From NCBI GenBank assembly GCA_934294965.1, contig CAKRAM010000088.1, positions 1 through 6,914 of the forward strand: 6,914 nucleotides of DNA. The letters are read 5' to 3'. Shown one piece after another: positions 1 through 6,443 of this stretch. Numbering within the stretch: position 1 is the first letter of the stretch; each line of letters opens with the position of its first letter. Made by a program: the position numbers and the translations under genes. The notes below the pieces were generated by a model. It ran no database searches. It was not told where the DNA came from and saw only the letters and a list, made by a program, of their open reading frames with translations. The stretch comes from an uncultured Clostridia bacterium. GTDB taxonomy: Bacteria > Bacillota > Clostridia > Christensenellales > CAG-314.

Positions 1-69
1 ACGTTGTATCATCGTCGTGCGTTGATTTTGCGTTTCAAATTGCGTTTAATGCCGCAACCTGGCGTCTAA
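1..69 (+). other. Possible 3' end of a rightward gene, cut by window edge
   Basis: Frame 1 is open from the first base to a TAA at 67-69. It encodes 22 residues that are rich in Arg, Leu and Lys and end in MPQPGV. The codons used (TTG, CGT, GCG, GGC) are those favoured in the neighbouring genes, whereas the other open frame here (frame 3) uses rarer codons. If real, the gene would converge on the GH13 gene. Twenty-two codons are too few to recognise a family or to rule out chance. Confidence 0.2.
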
Positions 70-77
70 AACGCCGG
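58..77. terminator. Short GC-rich hairpin after the GH13 stop (weak terminator candidate)
   Basis: GGCGT (61-65) and ACGCC (71-75) form a five-pair stem around a five-base loop. CC (58-59) and GG (76-77) extend it across one bulged T. It lies 17 bases beyond the GH13 stop on the minus strand, and the loop also contains the TAA of the possible rightward gene. Neither strand has the following run of T expected of an intrinsic terminator, so this may be only a 3' processing or stabilising hairpin. Confidence 0.25.
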
Positions 78-94
78 TGCGCGCGGATATAGCC

Positions 95-1780
95 TCAAAA
101 CCTATTTTTTACAAACACAATGCTTTCGTGCGGGCGCAAAACCGTCAATTTGTCGATGGAGTTCGTGCTGTCGTCGTAGTTGCTTATCGAAAGCATGTAT
201 TTATCTTTGTCGCAAGCGCCGTCCGGCAACTTGACTTTTTGCTGCTTGGCGGAAAAGTTGCTCACAACAATCACATCGCCGTATTCGCTTTGGCGCAGAT
301 ACGCCCAAATGCTTGCCGAACGGGGCATAAGGTCGGTATAAGTGCCGTAAACAAACGCTTTGTTTTCGTTGCGCAACGCTATCAGACGGCGGTAGTAGTT
401 CAAAACGCTATTTTGGTCGTTTTCCTGACGTTCGGCGTTAATTTCGGTGTAGTTGGGGTTAACTTTAAGCCAAGGCGTGTATGACGAGGTGAACCCTGCG
501 TTTTCCGTGTCGTTCCATTGCATCGGCGTTCTTGCGTTATCGCGAGAGCAGTAACTCATATTTTTCATCGCGATTTTTTCGCCGAAAAGTTGTTTTAATA
601 GTGTGTAACTGCGTTGCGTGTCCACATCGCGATAGTCAAAAATGTTTTGCATTCTCGCCGACGTCATACCCAGTTCTTGCCCTTGGTAAACAAACGGCGT
701 TCCGGATAAGGTCATAAGCACGTTTGCCATCATTTTTGCGCCCTGTACGCGATATTTGCCGTCGTCGCAGTACCTGCCGACAATGCGCGCTTGGTCGTGG
801 TTTTCCCAAAACAGAGTGTTCCAACTTTTGCCGTACAAGCCGTGTTGCCAAGTTTCCACGCTGCGTTTCAGCCTGCGCAAACTAAACTTGCGCACAAGTT
901 GCTTCACTCCGAAAAAGTTGTCCGCCGAAACGTGGTCGAAGGAGAAAATCGTTGTGAGGTATTCGTTGCCTTCGGTGGTGTACCTAAGCGCTTTGTCGAC
1001 GTCTATCATCACGCTTTCGCCCACGGTAAAACTGTCGTATGCGCGCAAAACTTCCTGCAATTTGCTCAAAAGTTCTTCCATACGGTCGCCGTCGAGGTAG
1101 TGTTCCTTGCCTGTCAAAGCAATGCGCTTTTTGCCGTCGGGCAAACCTGCCGTTTTGGACAAGAGATTGATCACGTCGCAGCGGTATCCGTCCACGCCTT
1201 TTGCGCACCAAAAACGCAAAACGTCCTGAATTTCCTCTATAACTTTGGGGTTGAAGTAGTTCAAATCCGGTTGATTTTCATCAAACAGGTGCAAGTACCA
1301 CTGACCTGCTTTTTGGCTGTACGTCCAAGCAGGTCCGGTAAAGAAACTCGTCCAATTGTTGGGAGGTTTTTTGCCGTTTTTGCCCTTGCCGTCCGCCCAA
1401 TAGTAGTAGTTGCGATACGGACTGTTTTTGTCCTTTTCGGCTTCAACAAACCACTTGTGTTTGGAACTGGTGTGGTTTATAACCAAGTCCATAACCACCT
1501 TTATGCCGACCTCGTGCAATTTGCTTATCATCTCGTCAAAGTCCGCCATCGTGCCGTATTCCGGGTTGATCGCCTTGTAGTCGGCAATATCGTAGCCGTA
1601 GTCGAAGTTGGGACTTGCGTACAGCGGACTGAACCAAATAGCGTCAATTCCCAAACTTTTGATGTAGTCAATTTTTTCAATAACGCCGCGAATATCGCCT
1701 ATGCCGTTCCCGTCGGAGTCGTAAAAACTTCTGGGATAGATTTGGTAAAACACAGCTTCTTTATACCAGCGATTTTTCAT
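95..1780 (-). CDS. GH13 alpha-glucosidase, oligo-1,6-glucosidase type
   Basis: This cytoplasmic retaining alpha-glucosidase (561 aa, normal length for GH13 subfamily 31) hydrolyses non-reducing terminal glucose from short alpha-glucosides. The catalytic barrel holds the four GH13 regions: DLVINH at 98-103; GYRCDV at 198-203 with nucleophile Asp202; VGES at 253-256 with acid/base Glu255; and ENHDQ at 326-330 with Asp329 as transition-state stabiliser. A calcium-site-like motif, DSDGNGIGD, lies at 21-29, and QPDLN at 170-174 is typical of the subfamily. Val203 directly follows the nucleophile, a position where Val marks alpha-1,6 specificity in characterised enzymes and Thr marks alpha-1,4. There is no signal peptide. 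The start is supported by GAGG about nine bases upstream and by the family-typical N-terminus WYKEAVFYQIYPRSF. It is divergent from the beta-glucosidase gene. Trehalose-6-phosphate hydrolase and dextran glucosidase share these motifs and cannot be excluded, but no tre or PTS gene is nearby. Confidence 0.93.
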   Translation of the reverse strand: MKNRWYKEAVFYQIYPRSFYDSDGNGIGDIRGVIEKIDYIKSLGIDAIWFSPLYASPNFDYGYDIADYKAINPEYGTMADFDEMISKLHEVGIKVVMDLVINHTSSKHKWFVEAEKDKNSPYRNYYYWADGKGKNGKKPPNNWTSFFTGPAWTYSQKAGQWYLHLFDENQPDLNYFNPKVIEEIQDVLRFWCAKGVDGYRCDVINLLSKTAGLPDGKKRIALTGKEHYLDGDRMEELLSKLQEVLRAYDSFTVGESVMIDVDKALRYTTEGNEYLTTIFSFDHVSADNFFGVKQLVRKFSLRRLKRSVETWQHGLYGKSWNTLFWENHDQARIVGRYCDDGKYRVQGAKMMANVLMTLSGTPFVYQGQELGMTSARMQNIFDYRDVDTQRSYTLLKQLFGEKIAMKNMSYCSRDNARTPMQWNDTENAGFTSSYTPWLKVNPNYTEINAERQENDQNSVLNYYRRLIALRNENKAFVYGTYTDLMPRSASIWAYLRQSEYGDVIVVSNFSAKQQKVKLPDGACDKDKYMLSISNYDDSTNSIDKLTVLRPHESIVFVKNRF

Positions 1781-1789
1781 TTTTTTTTA

Positions 1790-1794
1790 CCTCT
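1790..1794 (-). promoter_or_regulatory. Ribosome binding site of the GH13 gene
   Basis: The minus strand reads AGAGG here, followed by nine bases, almost all A, and then the ATG. This fixes the GH13 start at base 1780. Confidence 0.75.
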
Positions 1795-1852
1795 TTGGAA
1801 TAATTGGTACGCACATGTTGCAAGTTTTCGACAAAACGTAACGCCTGAACTT

Positions 1853-1901
1853 GTTCGGCGTTCTACAAAAAATGCAATGGGCTTGCCGAACTTTTTTGCA
1901 G
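1853..1901 (-). other. Foldable leader segment of the GH13 transcript
   Basis: Two alternative stems overlap in the inferred 5' leader. One pairs 1863-1872 with 1892-1901: ten pairs including one G-T wobble, largely an A-run against a T-run, around a 19-base loop. The other pairs GTTCGGC (1853-1859) with GCCGAAC (1885-1891). The 5' half of one overlaps the loop or arm of the other, so they could exclude each other. No known riboswitch consensus is recognised. On the plus strand the second stem is followed by six T, but no plus-strand gene precedes it. Confidence 0.3.
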
Positions 1902-1910
1902 TTTTTTTTA

Positions 1911-1939
1911 ATTATATCGCAGGCGGTGGTCAAATTCAA
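1911..1939 (-). promoter_or_regulatory. Sigma-70-type promoter of the GH13 gene
   Basis: Reading the minus strand, TTGAAT (1934-1939) is followed by exactly 17 bases and then a consensus TATAAT (1911-1916). The predicted start is near 1904, giving a leader of about 120 bases before the GH13 ATG. TTGACC and TTGACA lie nearby but have no matching -10 at a suitable distance. Confidence 0.65.
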
Positions 1940-1979
1940 GGCATTTGTCAAAATTACTTCATTTTTTTGCGTATTTCGG

Positions 1980-2008
1980 TACACAACCTGGCGTAAGTAT
2001 GGTACAAT
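1980..2008 (+). promoter_or_regulatory. Extended -10 promoter of the GH3 gene
   Basis: TACAAT (2003-2008) is preceded by TGG at 2000-2002, giving an extended -10 element. A weak -35, TACACA (1980-1985, four of six consensus bases), sits 17 bases upstream. The predicted start is near 2015, about 50 bases before the TTG start. The -35 lies only about 40 bases from that of the divergent GH13 promoter, so one regulator could touch both. Confidence 0.55.
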
Positions 2009-2021
2009 AAATCAGTATATA

Positions 2022-2043
2022 GTGGATAAATATATATATCCAC
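2022..2043. promoter_or_regulatory. 22-bp inverted repeat in the GH3 leader, candidate operator
   Basis: GTGGATA (2022-2028) is mirrored exactly by TATCCAC (2037-2043). The AT-rich centre continues the symmetry except for one central pair, so each 11-base half differs from perfect dyad symmetry at one position. It begins a few bases after the predicted GH3 transcription start. That position would let a bound dimer block transcription. It could instead form an RNA hairpin ahead of the ribosome binding site. It does not resemble the LacI-type CG-centred operator or a cre site, and the binding protein is unknown. Confidence 0.5.
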
Positions 2044-2053
2044 ACGTGCAGGC

Positions 2054-2058
2054 GGAGG
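2054..2058 (+). promoter_or_regulatory. Ribosome binding site that fixes the TTG start of the GH3 gene
   Basis: GGAGG lies eight bases before an in-frame TTG at 2067. Upstream in-frame ATG and GTG codons (1851, 2022, 2046) have no comparable site and fall upstream of, or inside, the promoter and inverted repeat. TTG is therefore the most credible start. Confidence 0.8.
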
Positions 2059-2066
2059 AAAGTGGT

Positions 2067-4682
2067 TTGAAAAGCGCAAAAGATATTGTTTCGTCCTTAA
2101 CTTTGGAGCAAAAGTCACGGCTCGTTTCGGGAGTCGGTCAGTGGCATACCTACGACATTGACGGCAAAATTCCGCAAATCATGATGACCGACGGACCTCA
2201 CGGATTGAGAAAGCAATCGGACAAGGCGTCGGTGAACGACAGCGTTCGTGCAACCTGTTTTCCCACTGCGGCAACGCTTGCTTCGGGGTGGAGTAGGCAA
2301 AACGTAGCCGACGTAGCACGCGCCATAGCCGAGGAAGCCGTCTATCAAAACGTATCTGTAGTGCTGGGGCCGGGCATCAACGTCAAACGCAGTCCGCTTT
2401 GCGGCAGAAACTTCGAGTATTTCAGCGAAGATCCTTTTTTGGCGGGCGAACTTGGCGTCAGTTACGTAACTTCCATGCAAAGAGCGGGCGTAGGATGTTG
2501 CCTCAAACATTTCGCCGCCAACAGTCAGGAATATTTTCGCATGATAAACAGCAGCGTGGTGGACGAGCGCGCTTTGCGCGAAATTTATCTTTCGGCTTTC
2601 GAAAAGGTTGTAAAAGTTGCCAAGCCGTATTCGATTATGGCGGCGTACAACAAAATCAACGGCGTCAGTTGTACCGAAAACAAAACCTTGCTCACGGACA
2701 TTTTGCGTGACGAATGGGGCTTCGACGGGCTGGTTATGTCCGATTGGGGCGCAGTGTACCACAAGGCGCAGACCATAAATGCCGGTTGCGATTTGGAAAT
2801 GCCGGACGGCGGAAAAATCAGTCGCAAAAGGCTTGTCGAAGCGGTAAAACAGGGCGAAGTTAAGCAAGCCGCGCTGGATAGAGCGTGCCAAAACGTTGTC
2901 AAACTCGTTCAAATGTGCGAGGGCAATCATCAAAACGAATGGAAAGCCGTTCTTCGTCAAATTTATTCCTACGGCGAGCAAGACAAAACTCAATTGGTGT
3001 CGGACTACGATTCTTACGGCAATCAAGTCGCTTCGGATATAGCCGATATTGCTCGTGACAGCGAATTTGCCGTTGCCAAGTACGAGCAACTTCTTGCCCG
3101 TCATCACGCGCTTGCCAAAAAAATTGCCGCGGAAAGCGCCGTGCTTCTGAAAAACGACGGCATTTTGCCTCTAAGTAAGGACGCAAAAGTGCTTGTCGTT
3201 GGCAAACTTGCCGATGTTCCCCGTTATCAAGGCGCAGGCAGCAGCCATGTAAATACCGTTTGTCCCAACGTTTCAAGTTGGACGGACGTAAACTTCACTT
3301 ATTGCGACGTGGACGTAACGTCGGTCACTTCCTCTTGGCAAAACGCCGCAACCTTGGCTTCCCAATCCGACGTGGTGTTGTTCTTCGGCGGACTTACCGA
3401 TTCAGACGAGGGCGAAGGCTACGACCGCGAAAATTTGGACGTTCCGGGCAACGCAAGGTTTGCTTCCTACATGGAGCAGGCAAACAAAAACTTGGTGTTC
3501 GTCGGCTTTGGCGGCTCCCCCTATTCGGTGGATAAAGTTGCCACGTTTGCAAGGGCGGCGGTGCATTTCGGTTTGGGCGGCGAAGCGGTCATCGAGGCGG
3601 TAAAGGACGTGCTGTTCGGCGACGTAAACCCGAGCGGCAGGCTGGCGGAAACTTATCCGCAAGATATTGCCGATACGCCCTGCTTCGGCAATTTTGCCAC
3701 AAGCAAGTACGTCACGGAATATCGCGAAAGCATTTTCGTGGGCTATCGCTACTACGATACGTTCAATATTCCCGTTGCCTATCCTTTCGGCTACGGACTC
3801 AGTTACACCAACTTCAACTACAAAAATCTGCATGTTTCCAAACAAGCGGACTGCGTTTCCGTTTCGGTAGACGTAACCAACGTCGGCAATCGCGACGGCG
3901 CGGAAGTCGTTCAACTGTACGTGGAAAACTGCCCGTGCGGTGTGTTCCGTGCCAAAAAGGAACTTAAAGGTTTCGACAAAATTTTTTTGAAAGTCGGCGA
4001 AACTCGTACGGTACGCTTCACGCTGGATAAACGTGCCTTTTCGGTCTATTCGGACGGCGGCTTCGTGGCGGTAAACGGAACTTACGGAATAGCGTTTTTT
4101 AGGGACGCAAACACGCCGATAGTTTCGCATTCGGTCAAAATCGGTTTCGGCGTGGATTTGCACGTCGACGAAAAAAATCTCTATCCCGCGTATTTCGGCA
4201 TAAGGACGGATGCTAAAACCGAACTTCCCGTCTTGTACGAATCCGAGCAGTTGCTTTCGCAGGACGAAACCGACCAAAAATTCCCGTTGGAGCAATTTGT
4301 CGCATTGCTGCTCAACAAAAATCCGGACGTTCCTTTGGGTGCGGAAAAGCGCGCCGAGTGGTGCATCAAACACCTTGCCGAAGTTGCTCCGCAGCGCGGA
4401 TGTTTCAGCCTGACTTCCACATTTGCGGAAATGAAAGGCAAAGTGGGCATTATCGGCTTTATAGAAAAAATCATCAAAAAACGCGCGCTTAAGGATTCTC
4501 CTACCAAGTCGGAAAACGATCCCGTGTACAAGATGATTTATAACGGCGCAATGCAAACTCCGCTGGTGTCCCTGCCCTCTATGGGCGGCGTGCCTGCTCG
4601 TGTTGTCGCGTTCATTTTGAACCACGCAAACAAACGCCCGTTCAAAGCGTTTATGAACCTTATTTTCGGTTGCGACAAGTAG
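2067..4682 (+). CDS. GH3 beta-glucosidase (cytoplasmic), TTG start
   Basis: This retaining beta-glucosidase (871 aa from the TTG start) releases glucose from the non-reducing end of beta-linked oligosaccharides. The GH3 N-terminal barrel spans about 1-285. It has TDGPHGLR at 41-48 (sugar-binding Asp42), GPG at 101-103, KHF at 147-149, and VMSDWGA at 223-229 with nucleophile Asp226. The C-terminal alpha/beta sandwich begins near AAESAVLLKNDG (354-365). It includes EGEGYDR (448-454), where the acid/base Glu of this group lies, and PFGYGLSYT near 573-581. A fibronectin-III-like domain follows at about 597-680 (VDVTNVGNRDGAEVVQLYV). About 170 further residues form a charged helical tail. No PA14 insert and no signal peptide are seen, which suggests it acts on imported substrates. 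The TTG start has GGAGG eight bases upstream and yields a family-typical N-terminus (DIVSSLTLEQK). Beta-xylosidase or mixed specificity cannot be excluded. Confidence 0.93.
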   Translation: MKSAKDIVSSLTLEQKSRLVSGVGQWHTYDIDGKIPQIMMTDGPHGLRKQSDKASVNDSVRATCFPTAATLASGWSRQNVADVARAIAEEAVYQNVSVVLGPGINVKRSPLCGRNFEYFSEDPFLAGELGVSYVTSMQRAGVGCCLKHFAANSQEYFRMINSSVVDERALREIYLSAFEKVVKVAKPYSIMAAYNKINGVSCTENKTLLTDILRDEWGFDGLVMSDWGAVYHKAQTINAGCDLEMPDGGKISRKRLVEAVKQGEVKQAALDRACQNVVKLVQMCEGNHQNEWKAVLRQIYSYGEQDKTQLVSDYDSYGNQVASDIADIARDSEFAVAKYEQLLARHHALAKKIAAESAVLLKNDGILPLSKDAKVLVVGKLADVPRYQGAGSSHVNTVCPNVSSWTDVNFTYCDVDVTSVTSSWQNAATLASQSDVVLFFGGLTDSDEGEGYDRENLDVPGNARFASYMEQANKNLVFVGFGGSPYSVDKVATFARAAVHFGLGGEAVIEAVKDVLFGDVNPSGRLAETYPQDIADTPCFGNFATSKYVTEYRESIFVGYRYYDTFNIPVAYPFGYGLSYTNFNYKNLHVSKQADCVSVSVDVTNVGNRDGAEVVQLYVENCPCGVFRAKKELKGFDKIFLKVGETRTVRFTLDKRAFSVYSDGGFVAVNGTYGIAFFRDANTPIVSHSVKIGFGVDLHVDEKNLYPAYFGIRTDAKTELPVLYESEQLLSQDETDQKFPLEQFVALLLNKNPDVPLGAEKRAEWCIKHLAEVAPQRGCFSLTSTFAEMKGKVGIIGFIEKIIKKRALKDSPTKSENDPVYKMIYNGAMQTPLVSLPSMGGVPARVVAFILNHANKRPFKAFMNLIFGCDK

Positions 4683-4716
4683 CAATCGACAACAAACGTA
4701 GGGCAAGCAAATGCGT

Positions 4717-4738
4717 TTTGCGGCAAAACTATCAACAA
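4717..4738 (+). repeat. Copy 1 of a 22-bp motif shared by the pgi and hisS upstream gaps
   Basis: The core is TTGCGGCAA followed by AACTATCAACAA. It matches 6577-6598 at 19 of 22 positions, with differences at positions 1, 11 and 17. It lies about 190 bases before the pgi ATG. The central bases also form the loop and inner arms of the small GTTTTG/CAAAAC stem. Confidence 0.5.
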
Positions 4739-4740
4739 TT

Positions 4741-4778
4741 CGTTTGTCGCGCATTGCCGCTTGGTAGCGGTGCAAACG
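4741..4778. other. Hairpin after the GH3 gene
   Basis: CGTTTG (4741-4746) pairs with CAAACG (4773-4778). Inside, CCGCT (4757-4761) pairs with AGCGG (4766-4770) around a TGGT loop. The two stems are separated by an asymmetric internal loop. It starts about 60 bases after the GH3 stop. It may protect the 3' end or act as a weak terminator, but no T-run follows on either strand. Confidence 0.35.
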
Positions 4779-4800
4779 AGAATAAACCAAAACCGACATC

Positions 4801-4821
4801 GTTTACAAATTGTTTGCAAAC
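4801..4821. promoter_or_regulatory. Tandem GTTTRCAAA element upstream of pgi
   Basis: GTTTACAAA (4801-4809) is followed after two T by the perfect 10-bp palindrome GTTTGCAAAC (4812-4821). The two units are 11 bases apart, about one helical turn. This could be a protein-binding site, but no matching regulator is known to me. Confidence 0.3.
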
Positions 4822-4912
4822 CGCAAAAAATTAACTTATTCGGTCAACTTATCTCCGTGTGTTGTTTGATGGAGTTTTTCACCCGTCGCAGGTAGCGACA
4901 AAATATAATTTC

Positions 4913-4917
4913 GGGAG
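4913..4917 (+). promoter_or_regulatory. Ribosome binding site that fixes the pgi start
   Basis: GGGAG lies seven bases before the ATG at 4925. It excludes the in-frame GTG at 4859, which has no such site and would add 22 residues unlike the family. Confidence 0.8.
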
Positions 4918-4924
4918 AAAACTT

Positions 4925-6319
4925 ATGAGCGTTAAACTTAACTACAACAATATGATGGCAAACAAATTGGGAAGCAGAGGCTTCACCGACGAGCAGATCG
5001 AGGCGGCATTGCCTATTGCCCAAGCGGCTCATCGCGGTGTGGAAAACGGTCGCGGCAAAAATATGCAAGGTTGGATGGACAGTCCGTACAACCAGGACGA
5101 AGTGGTGGCTCGTATTCAAACGACTGCCGCTCGCATTGCCAAAAACTACAAAAATTTTGTCGTTTTGGGTATCGGCGGCTCGGCGTTGGGGCCGATTGCC
5201 GTGTTCACGGCTTTGAAGCACCTCTATTACAACGAACTTCCGGACAAGGTGCGCAAAACACCTCGTTTTTACGTAATCGATAACGTCGATCCCGAGCGTA
5301 TGAACGCGCTTTTGGACGTAATCGATCCCGCCGAAACGATGTTCAACGTTATAACAAAAAGCGGATCCACAAGCGAAACTATGAGTCAGTACCTCATTGC
5401 AATCGATTTGCTCAAATCGCGCTTGGGGCGCAACGCTCGCAATCATATCATTGCAACCACCAGCCAATCCACGGGTAACCTCATAAAACTTGCCGAGGAA
5501 GAAGGCTACGAAACGTTCTTCATCCCGGATAGCGTCGGCGGAAGGTTCAGCGAACTTTGCCCCGTAGGCTTGTTGCCTGCCGCGGTTGTGGGCATCGATA
5601 TTGCCGAAATGCTTCGCGGAGCAAAAGACGCCGATATCGAGTGCAAAACAAACGATCCCAAACGCAATCCTGCGCTCATGATGGCGCTTTTGCAATATTT
5701 GTCTATAATTGGCGGCAAAAACGTGGGCGTAATGATGCCCTATGCCGACAGTCTAAAATACATTGCCGATTGGTACTGCCAACTTTGGGCGGAGTCGCTG
5801 GGTAAGGAAGTCGACCGTAACGGAAACTTGGTCAACGTCGGTCAAACCCCTGTAAAAAGTTTGGGCGTAACCGACCAACACAGTCAGGTGCAACTGTACA
5901 ACGAAGGTCCGTTCGATAAAGTAATCACCTTCCTCGAAGTGGAAAACTTCCGCTCGGACTACGTAATTCCGGAAGGCTGCAAGCAGTTTGCCAACGTCAA
6001 CTTTTTGTGCGGACATTCTCTTGCCGAACTTATGAACACCGAACTGCACGCCACGGCGTACAACCTGACCAAGCGCGGCAGAGCCAACTATTCCATAATT
6101 TTGGATTGTGTCAACGAGTACAACATCGGCAAACTGTTGTATCTCATGCAACTTCAAACGGCTTACGCCGGCGAAATGTTCAACGTGGACGCCTACAATC
6201 AACCGGGAGTGGAAGGGGGCAAAAACGCCGCCTACGCACTGTTCGGGCGTAAAGGCTACGAGGACAAAGCCGCCGAAATCAACTCCGCGCCCGCCGACGA
6301 AGATAAATACGTCATCTAG
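4925..6319 (+). CDS. pgi: Glucose-6-phosphate isomerase
   Basis: This cytoplasmic enzyme interconverts glucose 6-phosphate and fructose 6-phosphate in glycolysis and gluconeogenesis. The 464-residue product matches the short bacterial form (about 450 aa in Bacillus and Thermotoga) rather than the ~550-aa enterobacterial form. Motifs in order are: LGIGGSALGP (81-90); TKSGSTSET (144-152), the phosphate-binding SIS-type loop; VGGRFSE (204-210) with Arg207; QLWAESLGK (286-294) with catalytic-type Glu290; DQHSQ (317-321) with His319; and QPGVEGGK (426-433) with the active-site-type Lys433. All expected catalytic residues are present and no frameshift is seen. The gene follows the GH3 beta-glucosidase gene in the same direction after 242 bases. 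That fits the flow of released glucose into glycolysis but does not prove an operon. hisS follows after 292 bases. Confidence 0.97.
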   Translation: MSVKLNYNNMMANKLGSRGFTDEQIEAALPIAQAAHRGVENGRGKNMQGWMDSPYNQDEVVARIQTTAARIAKNYKNFVVLGIGGSALGPIAVFTALKHLYYNELPDKVRKTPRFYVIDNVDPERMNALLDVIDPAETMFNVITKSGSTSETMSQYLIAIDLLKSRLGRNARNHIIATTSQSTGNLIKLAEEEGYETFFIPDSVGGRFSELCPVGLLPAAVVGIDIAEMLRGAKDADIECKTNDPKRNPALMMALLQYLSIIGGKNVGVMMPYADSLKYIADWYCQLWAESLGKEVDRNGNLVNVGQTPVKSLGVTDQHSQVQLYNEGPFDKVITFLEVENFRSDYVIPEGCKQFANVNFLCGHSLAELMNTELHATAYNLTKRGRANYSIILDCVNEYNIGKLLYLMQLQTAYAGEMFNVDAYNQPGVEGGKNAAYALFGRKGYEDKAAEINSAPADEDKYVI

Positions 6320-6404
6320 CAGGTTTTTCGTTGACCAAACAGTCAAGGCTCGATGCGTTTCCGTTGTCGGATAACCAAATTGACGGCTGCCCGCTGTCGC
6401 GGCA

Positions 6405-6443
6405 ATTGCAAATAACAAACGGTTTTGTAACCGTAATTGCAAT
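6405..6443. other. Two-part hairpin upstream of hisS
   Basis: ATTGCAA (6405-6411) pairs with TTGCAAT (6437-6443). Inside it, ACGGTT (6419-6424) pairs with AACCGT (6429-6434) around a TTGT loop. A 7-by-2 internal loop separates the stems. No T-run follows. It could be a 3' structure of the pgi mRNA or part of the hisS control region. Confidence 0.4.

Larger units (their letters stand above)
4683..4924 (+). other. Intergenic region between the GH3 gene and pgi
   Basis: No gene is supported in these 242 bases. They hold a small stem (GTTTTG 4715-4720, CAAAAC 4724-4729), a larger hairpin at 4741-4778, a tandem GTTTRCAAA element at 4801-4821 and the pgi ribosome binding site. No hairpin followed by a T-run is present, so no clear intrinsic terminator separates the GH3 gene from pgi. 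No convincing -35/-10 pair was found for pgi. Confidence 0.5.

Noticed and set aside
55..65. 11-base direct repeat CAACCTGGCGT, also at 1984-1994
   Set aside because: A repeat this short is expected by chance in a window of this size, and its surroundings do not match.
95..1780. Naming the GH13 gene treC (trehalose-6-phosphate hydrolase)
   Set aside because: The conserved regions are shared across subfamily 31, and no trehalose PTS or treR neighbour is present. The generic alpha-glucosidase call is safer.
791..1996. 401-codon plus-strand ORF opposite the GH13 gene
   Set aside because: It is codon-aligned with the GH13 gene, runs on into the divergent promoter region, and its product is low-complexity and Val/Phe-rich with no family signal. 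The gene on the other strand has all catalytic motifs.
3402..4799. 465-codon minus-strand ORF opposite the GH3 gene
   Set aside because: It is in exact register with the GH3 codons, its product is unlike any recognisable family, and it is explained by rarity of TTA, CTA and TCA codons.
4904..4909. TATAAT just upstream of pgi as a -10 box
   Set aside because: It lies 15 bases before the ATG, so transcription would start inside the ribosome binding site, and no -35 box is present at 16-18 bases.
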